NCBI RefSeq assembly: GCF_019720735.1
Contig: NZ_CP081302.1
Span: forward strand, 372,001-436,000
Length of the DNA stretch: 64,000 bases
Source: Mycoplasma sp. Ms02
GTDB taxonomy: Bacteria > Bacillota_I > Bacilli_A > Mycoplasmatales > Metamycoplasmataceae
Reading direction: 5' to 3'
Shown: piece by piece, positions 1 to 14,715 of the stretch
Layout of the letters: every line of letters starts with the position of its first letter
Numbering within the stretch: the first letter of the stretch is position 1
Position numbers and translations under genes: made by a program
Notes under the pieces: generated by a model
Seen by the model: the letters and a program-made list of their open reading frames with translations, nothing else
Database searches by the model: none
Told to the model about the DNA's origin: nothing

Positions 1-1914
1 TGCACTTAGTTCATTTCTTGTTGGCGTAAAGATCTTTAGTGATCTTTTACCTCAATACTCAACCGTCAATAAAACGGGCAGAGATGAAATATGTTCCATT
101 AAAATCTCAATATTTTGATTTTTCTCGGGAAGTAAAACAACAAACTTCTCTCCTGCTGCTACTATTTTATAGTTAAAAAGTAAATCAATTCCTTCGCGCA
201 TTTCAGGAAACTCTGAAGCTGCCTGTTCTAGGTATAGCTTTCTTTGTCTTAAGAAGAAAAATCTCTCTTTTGTAGTTTGAAAAAGCATGTTTACAAGCTC
301 AGTAAACTCATTTCTTTCCACAAACTCCTCTTCTTGTTCAGGACTTTCAAGATCCATCGAGAATTCATCATTCTTTGTGAATAAATTAGAATCAGATATT
401 TTAGTTGGATATTCTTCTTCTTTTACCTCTGTAACGTTGACCTCAGATGTTTCTTGGGGAACATATTGTATTTCGTCTCAGTCTGAAAATGCATCCTTCT
501 GTATAGGTGTTTGATTAATCAGAATTTCTTCTGTATTAGATTCAATTTTGGGTAAATCTTTCTTTTTGTCAGGTTCTTTTGATTTTACAAACTCGTCTTC
601 AAAGATTTCTGTCATTCTTTCAGACTCATAGAAATCATCTAGTTTGATTTCAGTTTTTTGCACTTCTGGTTCTTTAAAAACTTCTTTATCTTCCTCGCCA
701 AAACTTAAACCTTTTTTGATTTCAAAATCTCTCAAACTTGATCCCTTAGGCAATTCTAGAGAATTTAAAATTTCACGCTTAAGTTCTTTTTTGATTGCAT
801 CTAAATCTAGCGAACTTGACTGATTTACAGATCCATAAGTTGGTTCCTGAGTTACAAAGTTTAAAATTTCAATAAAGCAAATTTCTATGAGTTGAAATGG
901 TATTTCACTTTTTGTAATTGCTTTTTTAAGTTTTTGTAGCGATTCGATAGCATGAGTTACAAAGCGATCTGTAATTCGCATTTTTTTAATTTCTTCAACA
1001 CCTATTAGTTCTAAATAGACTGTTTCATAGGTCTTTTTAAAAACTAAGTAGTCTTTTAAAGCGACGACCATATTTTTAATTAAGACATTTGGATCAGCAC
1101 CTTGATTTTTAAGGTTATTTAGTAAATCAAAAAGTGCTCTTGTATTATTTGATGCTAAAGAGTTAATTAGAGCAACTAAATTTGCTGTTGAAATTATTCC
1201 AAACGTTTGAAAAACGTGTTCTTTTTTGATTTCTCCTTGTGAGAATGAGCTCAATTGGTCAAGAATTGAAAGAGCGTCTCTCATACCACCTGTAGCTAAA
1301 TTAGCTATCATTCCAAGCGATTCCTCGTCATGACGAATTGATTCTAATTGACAAATTTTTTCAAGTTGTTGGATTAAAACATCAGAATTCATTCTTTTAA
1401 AGTGAAAATTTTGTGCCCTTGAAATGATCGTGTCAGGTATTTTGTGAGCATCAGTTGTTGCAAGAATAAAAATAGCATGCTTTGGTGGCTCTTCCATTGT
1501 TTTTAAAAGAGCATTGAAAGCACTTTTAGTTAACATATGAACCTCATCGATGATGTAAACCTTGTACATCCCTGCAATTGGTGCTAATTCAATTTTTTCT
1601 TTTAAGTCTCTAATTTCATCTACTCCATTGTTTGAAGCAGCATCCATCTCGATGATGTCAGGGTTGATATCTGTATTTTTAAGACATTCTTTACATGCTT
1701 GGTTAGAAATTTTCGAGTGGGTACAATTCAGCAATGTAGCAAAAATTTTGGCTATTGATGTTTTACCAACCCCCTTAGGTCCACTGAAAATATATGCATG
1801 ATTAACTTGGTCTGATTTAGAGATATTTTTCAATGTTTCGACGATATGATCTTGCCCTACAACATCTTCAAATGTCCTCGGACGGTATTTACGGTAAAGA
1901 GCTATATAAGACAT
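1..1914 (-). CDS. dnaX: DNA polymerase III subunit gamma/tau, 3' end outside window
   Basis: This is the ATPase of the clamp loader, which places the sliding clamp at replication forks. The N-terminus (LYRKYRPRTFEDVVGQ) and Walker A GPKGVGKTS (residues 45-53) are typical, followed by a zinc-type cysteine set (C64, C74, C77), a DEVH Walker B and an arginine-finger segment ISRAQNF. After about residue 380 comes an acidic, low-complexity linker and a less conserved tail. The frame stays open to base 1 if UGA is tryptophan, so the last codons lie outside the window. No slippery frameshift site was evident, so a tau-like product is likely. The ATG is preceded by AGGAGG, which fixes the start. Confidence 0.95.
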
Positions 1915-2049
1915 AATACCTCCTTTGTAATATTATTTTAAACAATTAATAAAACCAATGCGTGAAATATCAGTTTTTTCAGTTTAAAGCCTTTAAAATA
2001 TAACATAAAAACTGCACCTTTTAAAACTATGTTTTAAAAGAGAAAAAGA

Positions 2050-2068
2050 AAAGACCCAAAAGGTCTAG
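2050..2068 (-). terminator. Intrinsic terminator of the YwaF-like gene
   Basis: A short hairpin has arms agacc (2052-2056) and ggtct (2062-2066), overlapping the stop codon. On the minus strand it is followed by TTTTCTTTTTC. Confidence 0.6.
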
Positions 2069-3045
2069 TCTGTAATCGGTTTTCTGTTGTTTGCTTCAAT
2101 TCAAGAATTTTTGAAAGCTTCGTATGTGGTTGATTTTTTCACTTTTAACTTCATTTTTTTGCCTTCAACTTCAAAAACGAGTTTATCTTGTCAGAAATAA
2201 AGACCAAGAAAAAGCAATAAGTAAAGCAGGGCAACAAAACTGAAAGTAAGAGTAATCATAGGTCATTTTGTCAAGGGACCAAGGGTTTTGTGGTATTTGT
2301 TAAACTCATCCATTCCTGTGTAGAAATAGTTTATTTGTCACCCTGGTGTTTGAGCAACATGTCCTGAAATTGCGTTAAATATTGAAGCAACAATTATTGC
2401 GCCTAAGTTTAGGGCTGATGTTATATAAACGTCTTTTAGTGTTAATTTTAGATCGAACATGATCATTAAAACGATCGGAGCAAGTAAAATAAATCCATGA
2501 GCTAGTAAATAGTCTCAGAAGATATATGAATCATATCCTTTCGATCATTTGAAAACTGATTTTCCGTTTTGATAAAAAACACCATCAACATAGTATGTAT
2601 CTTCAGTCATAGTATTTTTTAAATCAGGGGCAAAAAGGGCAATTAAAGCACCGATAAATGAGAATGCTAAAATGTATTTTGTATATTGTGGTTTATTGAT
2701 TAATAAGAAAAATCCAAGTAATGTGATGTTGAATCTACATAAATGAAGAGGAATGTTTTCTCAATAAATTGGGTATCTAAAATAAACAAGCAATGCAGCT
2801 CTTAAAATCATAAAAAGCAATGTAGCAGCACCTGCTGTTCTTATCATGATTTCTTCTTTTTTGGCTGAATTTTCAGTTCTAATTTTTCAGTTTTGATATT
2901 TTTGAAAAATTTGTCTTTTAAAAACTCAGACTAAGATCATTGCTAAAATGATAGCCCCAACAATTCCATAGTAAACGATTAGGGAATCTGAATAGCTAAC
3001 TCTGTTTCCTAAAAAACTAAAAAAACCGGTATAGTATTTACTCAT
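2065..3045 (-). CDS. YwaF/TMEM164-like multispanning membrane protein
   Basis: The 326-residue protein has about seven hydrophobic segments. It carries the segment ENIPLHLCRFN followed by a glycine- and phenylalanine-rich helix, which resembles the YwaF (TIGR02206) integral membrane family. Eight tryptophans are encoded by TGA, which hides the gene under the standard code. The start has an AAGGAG sequence close upstream. It lies between dnaX and a small basic-peptide gene on the same strand. Biochemical function of the family is not known to me; the family assignment rests on the His-Leu-Cys motif and topology only. Confidence 0.75.
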
Positions 3046-3076
3046 TTTTTTCTCCTTAAAATAAAAAAGAAAATTC

Positions 3077-3199
3077 TTATTTAGAACTTTCTTGTGCTAA
3101 TCTTTCTGCTCTTCTTTTGTCTCTAGCTTGTTCTAAAGCTAATTTGTGAGCTCTTTTAGCTGCACGTTCTTTGTTCTTTTGTCTAACAATTTTACGCAT
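3077..3199 (-). CDS. Small highly basic peptide, unknown function
   Basis: This 40-residue reading frame starts MRKIVRQKNKERAAKRAHK and ends at TAA. About 40 percent of its residues are Lys or Arg, in one probable helix. A strong GGGGAGG ribosome-binding site 6-7 bases before ATG supports translation. Its composition resembles small ribosome-associated proteins, but it does not match the conserved start of ribosomal protein S21 and I do not recognise it. It lies after the pgmB terminator and 31 bases before the YwaF-like gene, so the two may be cotranscribed. Confidence 0.7.
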   Translation of the reverse strand: MRKIVRQKNKERAAKRAHKLALEQARDKRRAERLAQESSK

Positions 3200-3246
3200 A
3201 AGTCCTCCCCTTAATAAAGTTTTATATAGGTAATATAATTTTACAA

Positions 3247-3290
3247 AAAAACGCATTTTTTTAATCTAAATAAGATTGAAAATGCGTTTA
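3247..3290 (-). terminator. Terminator after pgmB
   Basis: A long hairpin has arms aaacgcatttt (3248-3258) and aaaatgcgttt (3279-3289) with a nested aatct/agatt stem. It is followed on the minus strand by a T-run and closes the maltodextrin operon. Confidence 0.8.
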
Positions 3291-3294
3291 AAAA

Positions 3295-3963
3295 TTATTT
3301 AAAAAAATCTTTTAATTTTTGAAGTGTTAAATCAGCTGTTGTATGTAAAACTAAGTCAGATAAGCTAAAGTCTACATCTGAATTATAGTCAAAAGCTACA
3401 GATTTAATGTTTGCACCTTTAATTGCTTGGACTCCTGCGATTGCATCTTCTAGTCCAATGCAATTTTCTTTAGGAACATCAATTAACTGAGCTGCTTTTT
3501 CAAAAATTTCAGGATCTGGTTTCCCTTTTTTGACATCACCTGGATAAACAATGGCGTCAAAGTAGTCAATTAAACCTAGTTTCTCTAGAATAAAGGGTGC
3601 ATTGTAACTGCTTGAAGCAATTGAAAGTTTAATTCCTGCTTGTTTACAGTCCAAAATGAACTCTTTGATGTTTGGCAAAATGTAGCTAGGATCAATTTTT
3701 TGCTTTAAAAGTTGAACATAAAGATCATTTTTTTCTTTGCAAAGCTGATCAGATAATTCTTTTGTCAGTTCAAGATCAGGTTTTTTAAGAGCAACAATAG
3801 CTTTTAATGTTTCAGGTCTAGGAAGTCCTCTCAAATTTTCGTTTTCAGCTTCAGTATAGTCTATGCCTAGTTTTTTAACAGTTTGTGCTCAAGACTCATA
3901 ATGCAAACTCGCTGTGTCTGTAATTACACCATCAAGGTCAAATAATATTCCTTTAATTTCCAT
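3295..3963 (-). CDS. pgmB: Beta-phosphoglucomutase
   Basis: Converts beta-glucose-1-phosphate to glucose-6-phosphate, feeding the product of the upstream GH65 phosphorylase into glycolysis. The 222-residue length is normal. The haloacid-dehalogenase motif FDLDGVITDT holds nucleophile D9 and acid/base D11. The cap segment RGLPRPETL matches the RGxSR-type hinge loop of the family, and the later motifs SSSYNA and GLEDAIAG are present. The ATG overlaps the stop of the GH65 gene by one base (TAATG), so translation is probably coupled. It is the last gene of the operon. Confidence 0.93.
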
Positions 3964-6332
3964 TATCTCACTACCTCAAATGTTGCTTTGATGTTTGTTA
4001 ATGTTGTTGGTTTCCCGTTAACTAAAAGATCCAGTGTTTTGTGTTGAGAAATTGTTCTTGCCACAAATTCAGTAGGTCTTACTTCAACTTCAATTCAAAC
4101 ACCTCTGTATTGAACTCTATAAGTTAACTTTTTGTAATTTTCAGGCAGCACAGGTGAAACGTCTAATTGATCATTAAATCATGTTAATCCACCAAAACCA
4201 AAAACTAGCATTTGTCAAATAGCAGCTAAGCTACCAGCATGAATCCCTGCATCTGATGTGTGCATTAATGGACCCATGTCAATATCGATTCCATATTTAA
4301 AAAGCTCGTATGCTCTTTCAACTTTTCTTAATCTTGAAGCTTCAATCATGTATGAAGCTGCACTTAATGAAGAATCGTGAGTTGTGATTTTTTCATAGTA
4401 ATCAAAGTTAGCATCTCTGACTTCTTTTGTGAACAAGTGAGGCATCACTTGCATCAATAGTACAACGTCAGCTTGTTTTACAAGTTGAGAACATAATCTT
4501 TTGTGCCCTTCTGCTGTTGAAAATAGTTTTTTTCCTGCATCATACAGCATTTGGAAAGGTTTTACATCAATTAGAGGTAACCCCAAGAACTGATCGTTTT
4601 CAGCAACGATTAATTCTTTGTTAGGTTTTTGAAGTTTTATCCCTTCAGAAACTTTTTTCATTTTAGTAATGCTTACAGGGTATGGTAATTTTCTTTTTAT
4701 TTCATCAAGGAGTCTTGGATTGTTTTCTTTTAAGTCTTCAAAAACTTTAATACCTAAATCAATGTTAAATTTAGCCATTTGGTTAATATAAGCGTTATTA
4801 TCAATATTACCTTTGTACTCATTAGGTCCCATAACGTCTTTAATTTCAAATGATCCATCAGATTGTATTTCAGCTCTATTTGTATAGAATCAAGCCGTAT
4901 CAATGATCATTTCGTAACCATATTTTTCCATAAATACTTCATCTTGAGTGATTTGGTAGTATTGGTTAACAGCGAACGCAACGTCTGCTGAAACGTGGAT
5001 TTCCTGTCTACGAGAAGCGATTGGTACTTGCTCACCTGTAACAACGTCAGCTTGTCCTCAATAAGGACAAACTTCACCGTCTGTTGGTCAAGCCATTTCT
5101 CATGGATATTGAGCACCTTCAAGGTTTGACTCTTCTGGTCTTAATTTAACTTCCTTAGCTTTTGCTCTTGCTCCTTTAATACCTTTATATCTATAAACAA
5201 GCAAGTTTCGTGCTACTTCAGGATCTGTGAATAAATAGTTTGGATTAATAAAGAATTCAGTGTCCCAATATGTGTGACCTTGATAACCTTCTCCCGATAA
5301 ACCTTTTGCTCCAACATTTTTGTATTTTGAATCTTTTGGAACGAAGTTGTTTAAGTGGAAAATACCGAACTCAAGTGCAAGTTGATCGTATTTAGAACTT
5401 TCGTCACCTTCAATTTCGACAAAAAAGCTTTCTCAAACTTTTTTCATCGCTTTAACTGAAGCGATTTTTAAAGTTTCATAGTTAGAGGCTAAAAGCATAC
5501 TGTGTAGGTTTTGTGCTGCTTCTTGCACTTCTTCGTCTTTCATCGTCGCATTTTTGCTATCAACTGATGTTGACACTGACATTAATTTTTCAAGAACAAT
5601 AACATCGCCAGGTTTAGCCTTAACTTTAATTTTAAACTTGATTAAACGTCTGCTCATTGCGACTACGTAATCATCGTTTCCACCTTTTAGTTCGACACCG
5701 TTATGAAATACTTTTGTGATTAAGTTGTGCACTGCAAGTCTTTTTGAACCATTTGTTTTTTGGCTCATTGATAAAGATTCAGTTGTAACTCTTCTTTTTT
5801 CACCTTCAGCGAAGTGCTGTGTACCTGTATTTGTTACTTGACCATTAATCATAGGTTCAAGAACAACTTCGACATCTTGATCTTCTTTAGTTGATAAGAT
5901 CTCGATTTTGATTTTTTGACCATAAACGTTTTTGTTATCTTGAGATACAAATCTTTCTGTTTCAATTAAAAATTCACCACTATCTCTTTTTGCTTTTACA
6001 CGTCTAGATAAAAAACCTTCTTTAATGTGAAGTGTTTTTTCATATTTATCTTTCGCAGATACTTGAAACTCGATCCCATTGAAAAAGATTGGGTTTTGAA
6101 TTAAGTTTGCGTGGTTTGCTAGTTCTGGTACATCATCTTTATTTTCTCTGTTGAACATTCCGTTAACAAAGAAATCTTCTTTGTTTACTTTTGAATATTC
6201 TTCGTCTACGGATCTAAGACCCATGTATCCATTACCAAGAGAGAAGATACTTTCAGTTTTTGCAGTTACTCTTCTGTCGTATTTTACTTGTGTGATTAAT
6301 TTATGTTTTGTGTCATATTTTAAGAAATCCAT
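3963..6332 (-). CDS. GH65 disaccharide phosphorylase (maltose, kojibiose or trehalose type)
   Basis: This 789-residue enzyme splits an alpha-glucosyl disaccharide with phosphate, giving beta-glucose-1-phosphate and glucose. GH65 signatures are GHTYWDTEFFINP in the (alpha/alpha)6 barrel and DVMGPNEY near residue 500, whose Glu505 aligns with the general acid of maltose phosphorylase. The N-terminal third is the beta-sandwich domain. No signal peptide is visible, so it acts in the cytoplasm. With the pullulanase and GH13 glucosidase upstream and pgmB downstream, maltose is the most likely substrate; sequence alone cannot exclude kojibiose, nigerose or trehalose. An AAGGAG site precedes ATG, just after the GH13 stop. 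Confidence 0.9.
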
Positions 6333-6341
6333 TTAATCTCC

Positions 6342-10075
<3,734 letters not shown>

Positions 10076-10118
10076 ACTTAACTGACTTATTTATAGAGCT
10101 TAAAGTTAAAAAGTAATA

Positions 10119-10142
10119 AAAAAATCCTGATTAGGATTTTAA
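10119..10142 (-). terminator. Terminator between gntR and pulA
   Basis: Perfect 8-bp arms aaaatcct (10121-10128) and aggatttt (10133-10140) are followed on the minus strand by a T-run. It overlaps the end of the regulator gene and should separate its transcript from the enzyme operon. Confidence 0.75.
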
Positions 10143-10796
10143 TGAAAACTCATGATGGAAAAACTTGAAATATTTAGGGTTAATGTAATACTTTCCTGCG
10201 ATACTTACACTTTCTTCATCATATCCGTAAGTATAAATAACAACCATTTGTTTTAAACCAAAAAGATCTACTTCTTCATAAACCATTTCGTATACGATGT
10301 TTAGTAGTGCACCTTTTTTTGTTAAATAATCCACTAGTGATGAATTTGGATCAACTTTGTCGTCCCCGATTGCTTCGGAAGATATATATTGTTCTGAAAT
10401 CATGGCTAGCTCACCATTTTTGTAATACTCTTTGTTAAACTTTTGTGCTTCGACAGGGAAAATTAAATTTCTTTCTTTAATTCAAACAGGTAGTTTATCC
10501 ATGTTTGCACGCTCTTGTGTTCCTCTTTGTTGCTCAGTTTTAAGTAAAAAGCTAATTGGTTTAATTAAGTTGTGAAAGTTTTCTGCTACAAAATGACCAC
10601 GTTTTTTGATTGAATAGATTGCACCTAGAGCTTCTAATTTGTTATAAGCAGATATTACTACACTCCTTGAGCAATTAAAACGTTGCATTAAAGCATGCTC
10701 AGAAGGCATTATTTTATTTGTTGGTATTTTTCTTGATTTGATTAACTCCATTAAGTAAATAATGATTTGTTGTGTTTTATTTGCATTGTTTTCCAT
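10131..10796 (-). CDS. GntR-family transcriptional regulator (HutC/TreR-like)
   Basis: The 221-residue protein has an N-terminal winged helix (residues about 8-70) with the GntR motif LMQRFNCSRSVVISAYNKLEALG, here in shortened wording LMQRFNCSRSVVISAY. The C-terminal part ends in an effector-binding-like domain with a motif around VIYTYG. It directly precedes the pullulanase operon on the same strand and is the obvious candidate regulator; a sugar or sugar phosphate ligand is inference. There is no Shine-Dalgarno: a perfect TATAAT lies at 10806-10811, nine bases before ATG, implying a leaderless or nearly leaderless message. Confidence 0.88.
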
Positions 10797-10805
10797 AGTA
10801 TAAAA

Positions 10806-10811
10806 ATTATA
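10806..10811 (-). promoter_or_regulatory. -10 box of gntR (leaderless start)
   Basis: TATAAT on the minus strand with nine bases to the ATG at 10796. The expected transcription start falls within about three bases of the start codon. Confidence 0.6.
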
Positions 10812-10875
10812 AAATATTCTAAAAAATTAAATTTATTTATTTTTAAGGCACAAAAGTCAAAAAATCAGGGTTTTG

Positions 10876-10904
10876 TACTCAACATGCATACATCTTGATG
10901 AGTA
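10876..10904. promoter_or_regulatory. Inverted repeat upstream of gntR, possible operator
   Basis: Arms tactca (10876-10881) and tgagta (10899-10904) are separated by 17 bases, about 80 bases upstream of the gntR ATG and just before the gpsA terminator. Function as an operator is a guess. Confidence 0.25.
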
Positions 10905-10927
10905 TAAAAAAAAGCACGAACGTGCTA
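10905..10927 (-). terminator. Terminator of gpsA
   Basis: Arms agcacg (10913-10918) and cgtgct (10921-10926) are followed on the minus strand by eight T residues. It overlaps the gpsA stop. Confidence 0.85.
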
Positions 10928-11911
10928 GATGTTAATAATTTCGCTTGGTTGAGCTTCGTTTTTTAAGATTTGAAGTATTTTTGCAAAAACAGGATAACTA
11001 TCATCAAACTCAAACATCTTATCTATGATTAATGCCGTTTCATAACCTTCTATTGTTTTTTGGTTTTGTGATAAAGATGCTTTTAACCCTGTTTTATATA
11101 TGCTTTCACCAAAACTGAAGTTTCTACTTTTGTTTGAGGTGCATGTTAGAAAGACATCTCCAATCGAACAAAGCGAAAAATCGTTAATATCAAAACTGTT
11201 TTGTGGATACAATTTTTGACCCATTCTTGAAATTTCAGAAATTCCTAAAGCCAAAAATGAGCTAATTGTATTTTTTTCTTCTGTAATGCTATGTAAAATT
11301 CCAGAACCAATTGCTAAGACGTTTTTTAAGGCTGAAAAGAATTCTGCTCCAACCACTTTATCAGATGGTAATACCTTAAAATAATTATTTTCAAACATTT
11401 TTGCAACATTTTTTGCATATTCTAAGTTCTTGCTAACCACATTGACGATCGTTTTTTGACCGTTAAAAATTTCAGTAGCGAAAGAAGGACCAATTAGAGA
11501 GCATGTGTTTAAAAGATTATTTGAAAAGGATCTTTCGATTAATTCGGAAAATAATAAATTACTTTCTAAATCAATTCCTTTGGAAACGTTTATGATATTG
11601 ACCTTTCTTTTACCTAAGAAAGTAGACATTTTTTGGAGTGTACTTTTAATAAATTTTGAAGGTACGGCCAAAAGAAAAGTTTCGTTATTTTTAACCAATT
11701 CTTCAAAGTCTTCTTCAACATCTAGATATTCAGGATTATTAAAAACTGAGTTTTCGAAGTATTTAGAATTCTTTCCTTGCTTGATGTCTTGAATTTCTTT
11801 TAAGTCTATACCGTACATCTCGACATTGATTTTATTATGAAGCAAAACATTTGCTAACGCACTTCCGAAAGCTCCCGTTCCTATGATTGCTATTTTATTA
11901 TTTAGTGTCAT
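10925..11911 (-). CDS. gpsA: Glycerol-3-phosphate dehydrogenase [NAD(P)+]
   Basis: Interconverts dihydroxyacetone phosphate and glycerol-3-phosphate, supplying the backbone for membrane lipids. The 328-residue protein begins MTLNNKIAIIGTGAFGSALA, a Rossmann dinucleotide fold with GxGxxG, followed by NVSKGID, GPSFATEI and a helical C-terminal substrate domain. The frame extends upstream, but that part runs into the tRNA-Trp gene and would be non-coding; the chosen ATG has a GGAG five bases upstream. It is probably transcribed with or just after the tRNA. Confidence 0.93.
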   Translation of the reverse strand: MTLNNKIAIIGTGAFGSALANVLLHNKINVEMYGIDLKEIQDIKQGKNSKYFENSVFNNPEYLDVEEDFEELVKNNETFLLAVPSKFIKSTLQKMSTFLGKRKVNIINVSKGIDLESNLLFSELIERSFSNNLLNTCSLIGPSFATEIFNGQKTIVNVVSKNLEYAKNVAKMFENNYFKVLPSDKVVGAEFFSALKNVLAIGSGILHSITEEKNTISSFLALGISEISRMGQKLYPQNSFDINDFSLCSIGDVFLTCTSNKSRNFSFGESIYKTGLKASLSQNQKTIEGYETALIIDKMFEFDDSYPVFAKILQILKNEAQPSEIINI

Positions 11912-11970
11912 TCTGGCTCCGTATATTGTTTTAAATATTATAAAACATACGAAAAAAAAGTATAAAAAAA

Positions 11971-12045
11971 TGGCAGGAGTAGCAGGATTCGAACCCACAA
12001 CACACGGGGTTGAAGCCCGTTGTTCTACCGTTGAACTATACTCCT
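11971..12045 (-). tRNA. trnW: tRNA-Trp (anticodon UCA)
   Basis: The 75-base gene folds as a cloverleaf: acceptor AGGAGTA/TACTCCT, D-arm GTTC/GAAC, anticodon stem ACGGG/CCCGT with loop CTTCAAC, giving anticodon UCA, T-arm around GGGTTCGAATCC, and an encoded CCA end. This tRNA reads UGA as tryptophan, which the coding genes of the window require. A TATAAT box lies upstream at 12060-12065. Confidence 0.96.
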
Positions 12046-12059
12046 AACAGTTTGTTAAT

Positions 12060-12065
12060 ATTATA
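12060..12065 (-). promoter_or_regulatory. -10 box of tRNA-Trp
   Basis: TATAAT on the minus strand, 14 bases before the mature 5' end of the tRNA. Confidence 0.5.
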
Positions 12066-12144
12066 ACATGCAAAGATAATAAATGAAAAAATAAAAAAAC
12101 TTTATTTTGAATAATGTAAAATATACATGTTAATAGGAGCAAAT

Positions 12145-12393
12145 ATGTCAACAGAACTAAATTTACAAAACCAGCAAGAAGAACCTAAAAAAGAAGAGCA
12201 AAAGAAAGAAGTTTCAAAGAAAAAGAAAGTTCTATTATTCCTTTTAATTGCAGTAATTATTATCCTTTTAGTTGTTATTGCGGTTGAAATTGCCATTATT
12301 TCTGACTTCTACATCTATAAAGGTAAGGGTGATGGTCTTATTTGAACAGTAGCCCAAAGACAATTTGGATTCTTTGCAAGATTCTGAGGTTAA
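12145..12393 (+). CDS. Small single-span membrane protein, unknown
   Basis: The 82-residue protein has a charged N-terminal half rich in Lys and Glu (residues 1-34), one strongly hydrophobic helix (about 35-57), and a short aromatic tail containing AQRQFGFFARFWG. Two tryptophans are TGA codons. AGGAG six bases before ATG supports the start. Size and topology recall SecE, but the conserved SecE motif is not present and the next gene is rpmB rather than nusG, so I leave it unnamed. Confidence 0.75.
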
Positions 12394-12416
12394 AATGCAT
12401 TTTATGCATTTTTTTA
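12391..12416 (+). terminator. Terminator after the small membrane protein
   Basis: Arms aaatgcat (12393-12400) and atgcattt (12404-12411) are followed by T residues. Confidence 0.8.
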
Positions 12417-12438
12417 TCTCCTTAGTTGATAATCTAGA

Positions 12439-12465
12439 CACGAAAAAATAATTTTCGTGTATAAT
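12439..12465 (+). promoter_or_regulatory. rpmB promoter with overlapping inverted repeat
   Basis: An extended -10 (TGTATAAT; hexamer 12460-12465) is preceded directly by an inverted repeat, cacgaaaa (12439-12446) and ttttcgtg (12452-12459), that fills the -10/-35 spacer. No good -35 is seen. The repeat could be an operator. Confidence 0.45.
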
Positions 12466-12510
12466 TTCATAGATTTATTAGCTAATACAACTTAAAGAAA
12501 GGAATATTCC

Positions 12511-12705
12511 ATGTCAAGAAGAGATCAAATTACTGGAAAAGGTCCACAATTTGGAAACAAGCGTTCACATGCAATGAACGCTTCAAGAAGAAAATTTAAC
12601 ATTAACCTACAAAAAGTTAGAGTTAAAACAGCTTCAGGAACAAAAACATTAAGAGTAAGCGCAAAAACTCTTAAAACATTAAAAAACAAAAATGTAATTT
12701 TATAA
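12511..12705 (+). CDS. rpmB: Ribosomal protein L28
   Basis: The 64-residue large-subunit protein has the L28 pattern: [20 protein letters not shown] followed by [14 protein letters not shown] and a lysine-rich tail. It is monocistronic, with its own promoter and terminator on either side. An AAAGGAA sequence lies upstream of the ATG. Confidence 0.95.
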   Translation: MSRRDQITGKGPQFGNKRSHAMNASRRKFNINLQKVRVKTASGTKTLRVSAKTLKTLKNKNVIL

Positions 12706-12707
12706 TG

Positions 12708-12734
12708 AAAAACAGAGCGTGGCTCTGTTTTTTT
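12708..12734 (+). terminator. Terminator of rpmB
   Basis: Perfect 9-bp arms aaacagagc (12710-12718) and gctctgttt (12722-12730) are followed by seven T. It may also act on the opposite strand for parE. Confidence 0.85.
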
Positions 12735-12749
12735 ACATAAAGCAATGAT

Positions 12750-12769
12750 AAAAGCCCTGTTAAAAAGGC

Positions 12770-12772
<3 letters not shown>
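12750..12772 (-). terminator. Terminator of parE
   Basis: Arms aagcc (12752-12756) and ggctt (12767-12771) overlap the parE stop codon, with TTTTATC after it on the minus strand. Confidence 0.5.
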
Positions 12773-14689
<1,917 letters not shown>

Positions 14690-14692
14690 CTA

Positions 14693-14698
14693 ATTATA
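14693..14698 (-). promoter_or_regulatory. -10 box of parE (leaderless start)
   Basis: TATAAT on the minus strand, six bases before the parE ATG at 14686; transcription would start on or next to the start codon. Confidence 0.6.
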
Positions 14699-14715
14699 AA
14701 AAAATAAGTAGTTGC

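Noticed and set aside
1-1914. Programmed frameshift giving DnaX gamma
   Set aside because: No A-run plus hairpin typical of the slippery site was seen in the visible part.
3077-3199. Ribosomal protein S21
   Set aside because: Basic and short, but the conserved S21 sequence is absent.
3963-6332. Apparent in-frame stops that would make GH65 and most other genes look like pseudogenes
   Set aside because: All are UGA, read as tryptophan here; motifs continue unbroken across them.
11912-11998. N-terminal extension of GpsA (MGSNPATPAIF)
   Set aside because: It translates the tRNA-Trp gene and spacer; the ATG at 11911 has a GGAG and a normal Rossmann start.
12145-12393. SecE
   Set aside because: Only size and single helix fit; the conserved SecE motif and a neighbouring nusG are missing.
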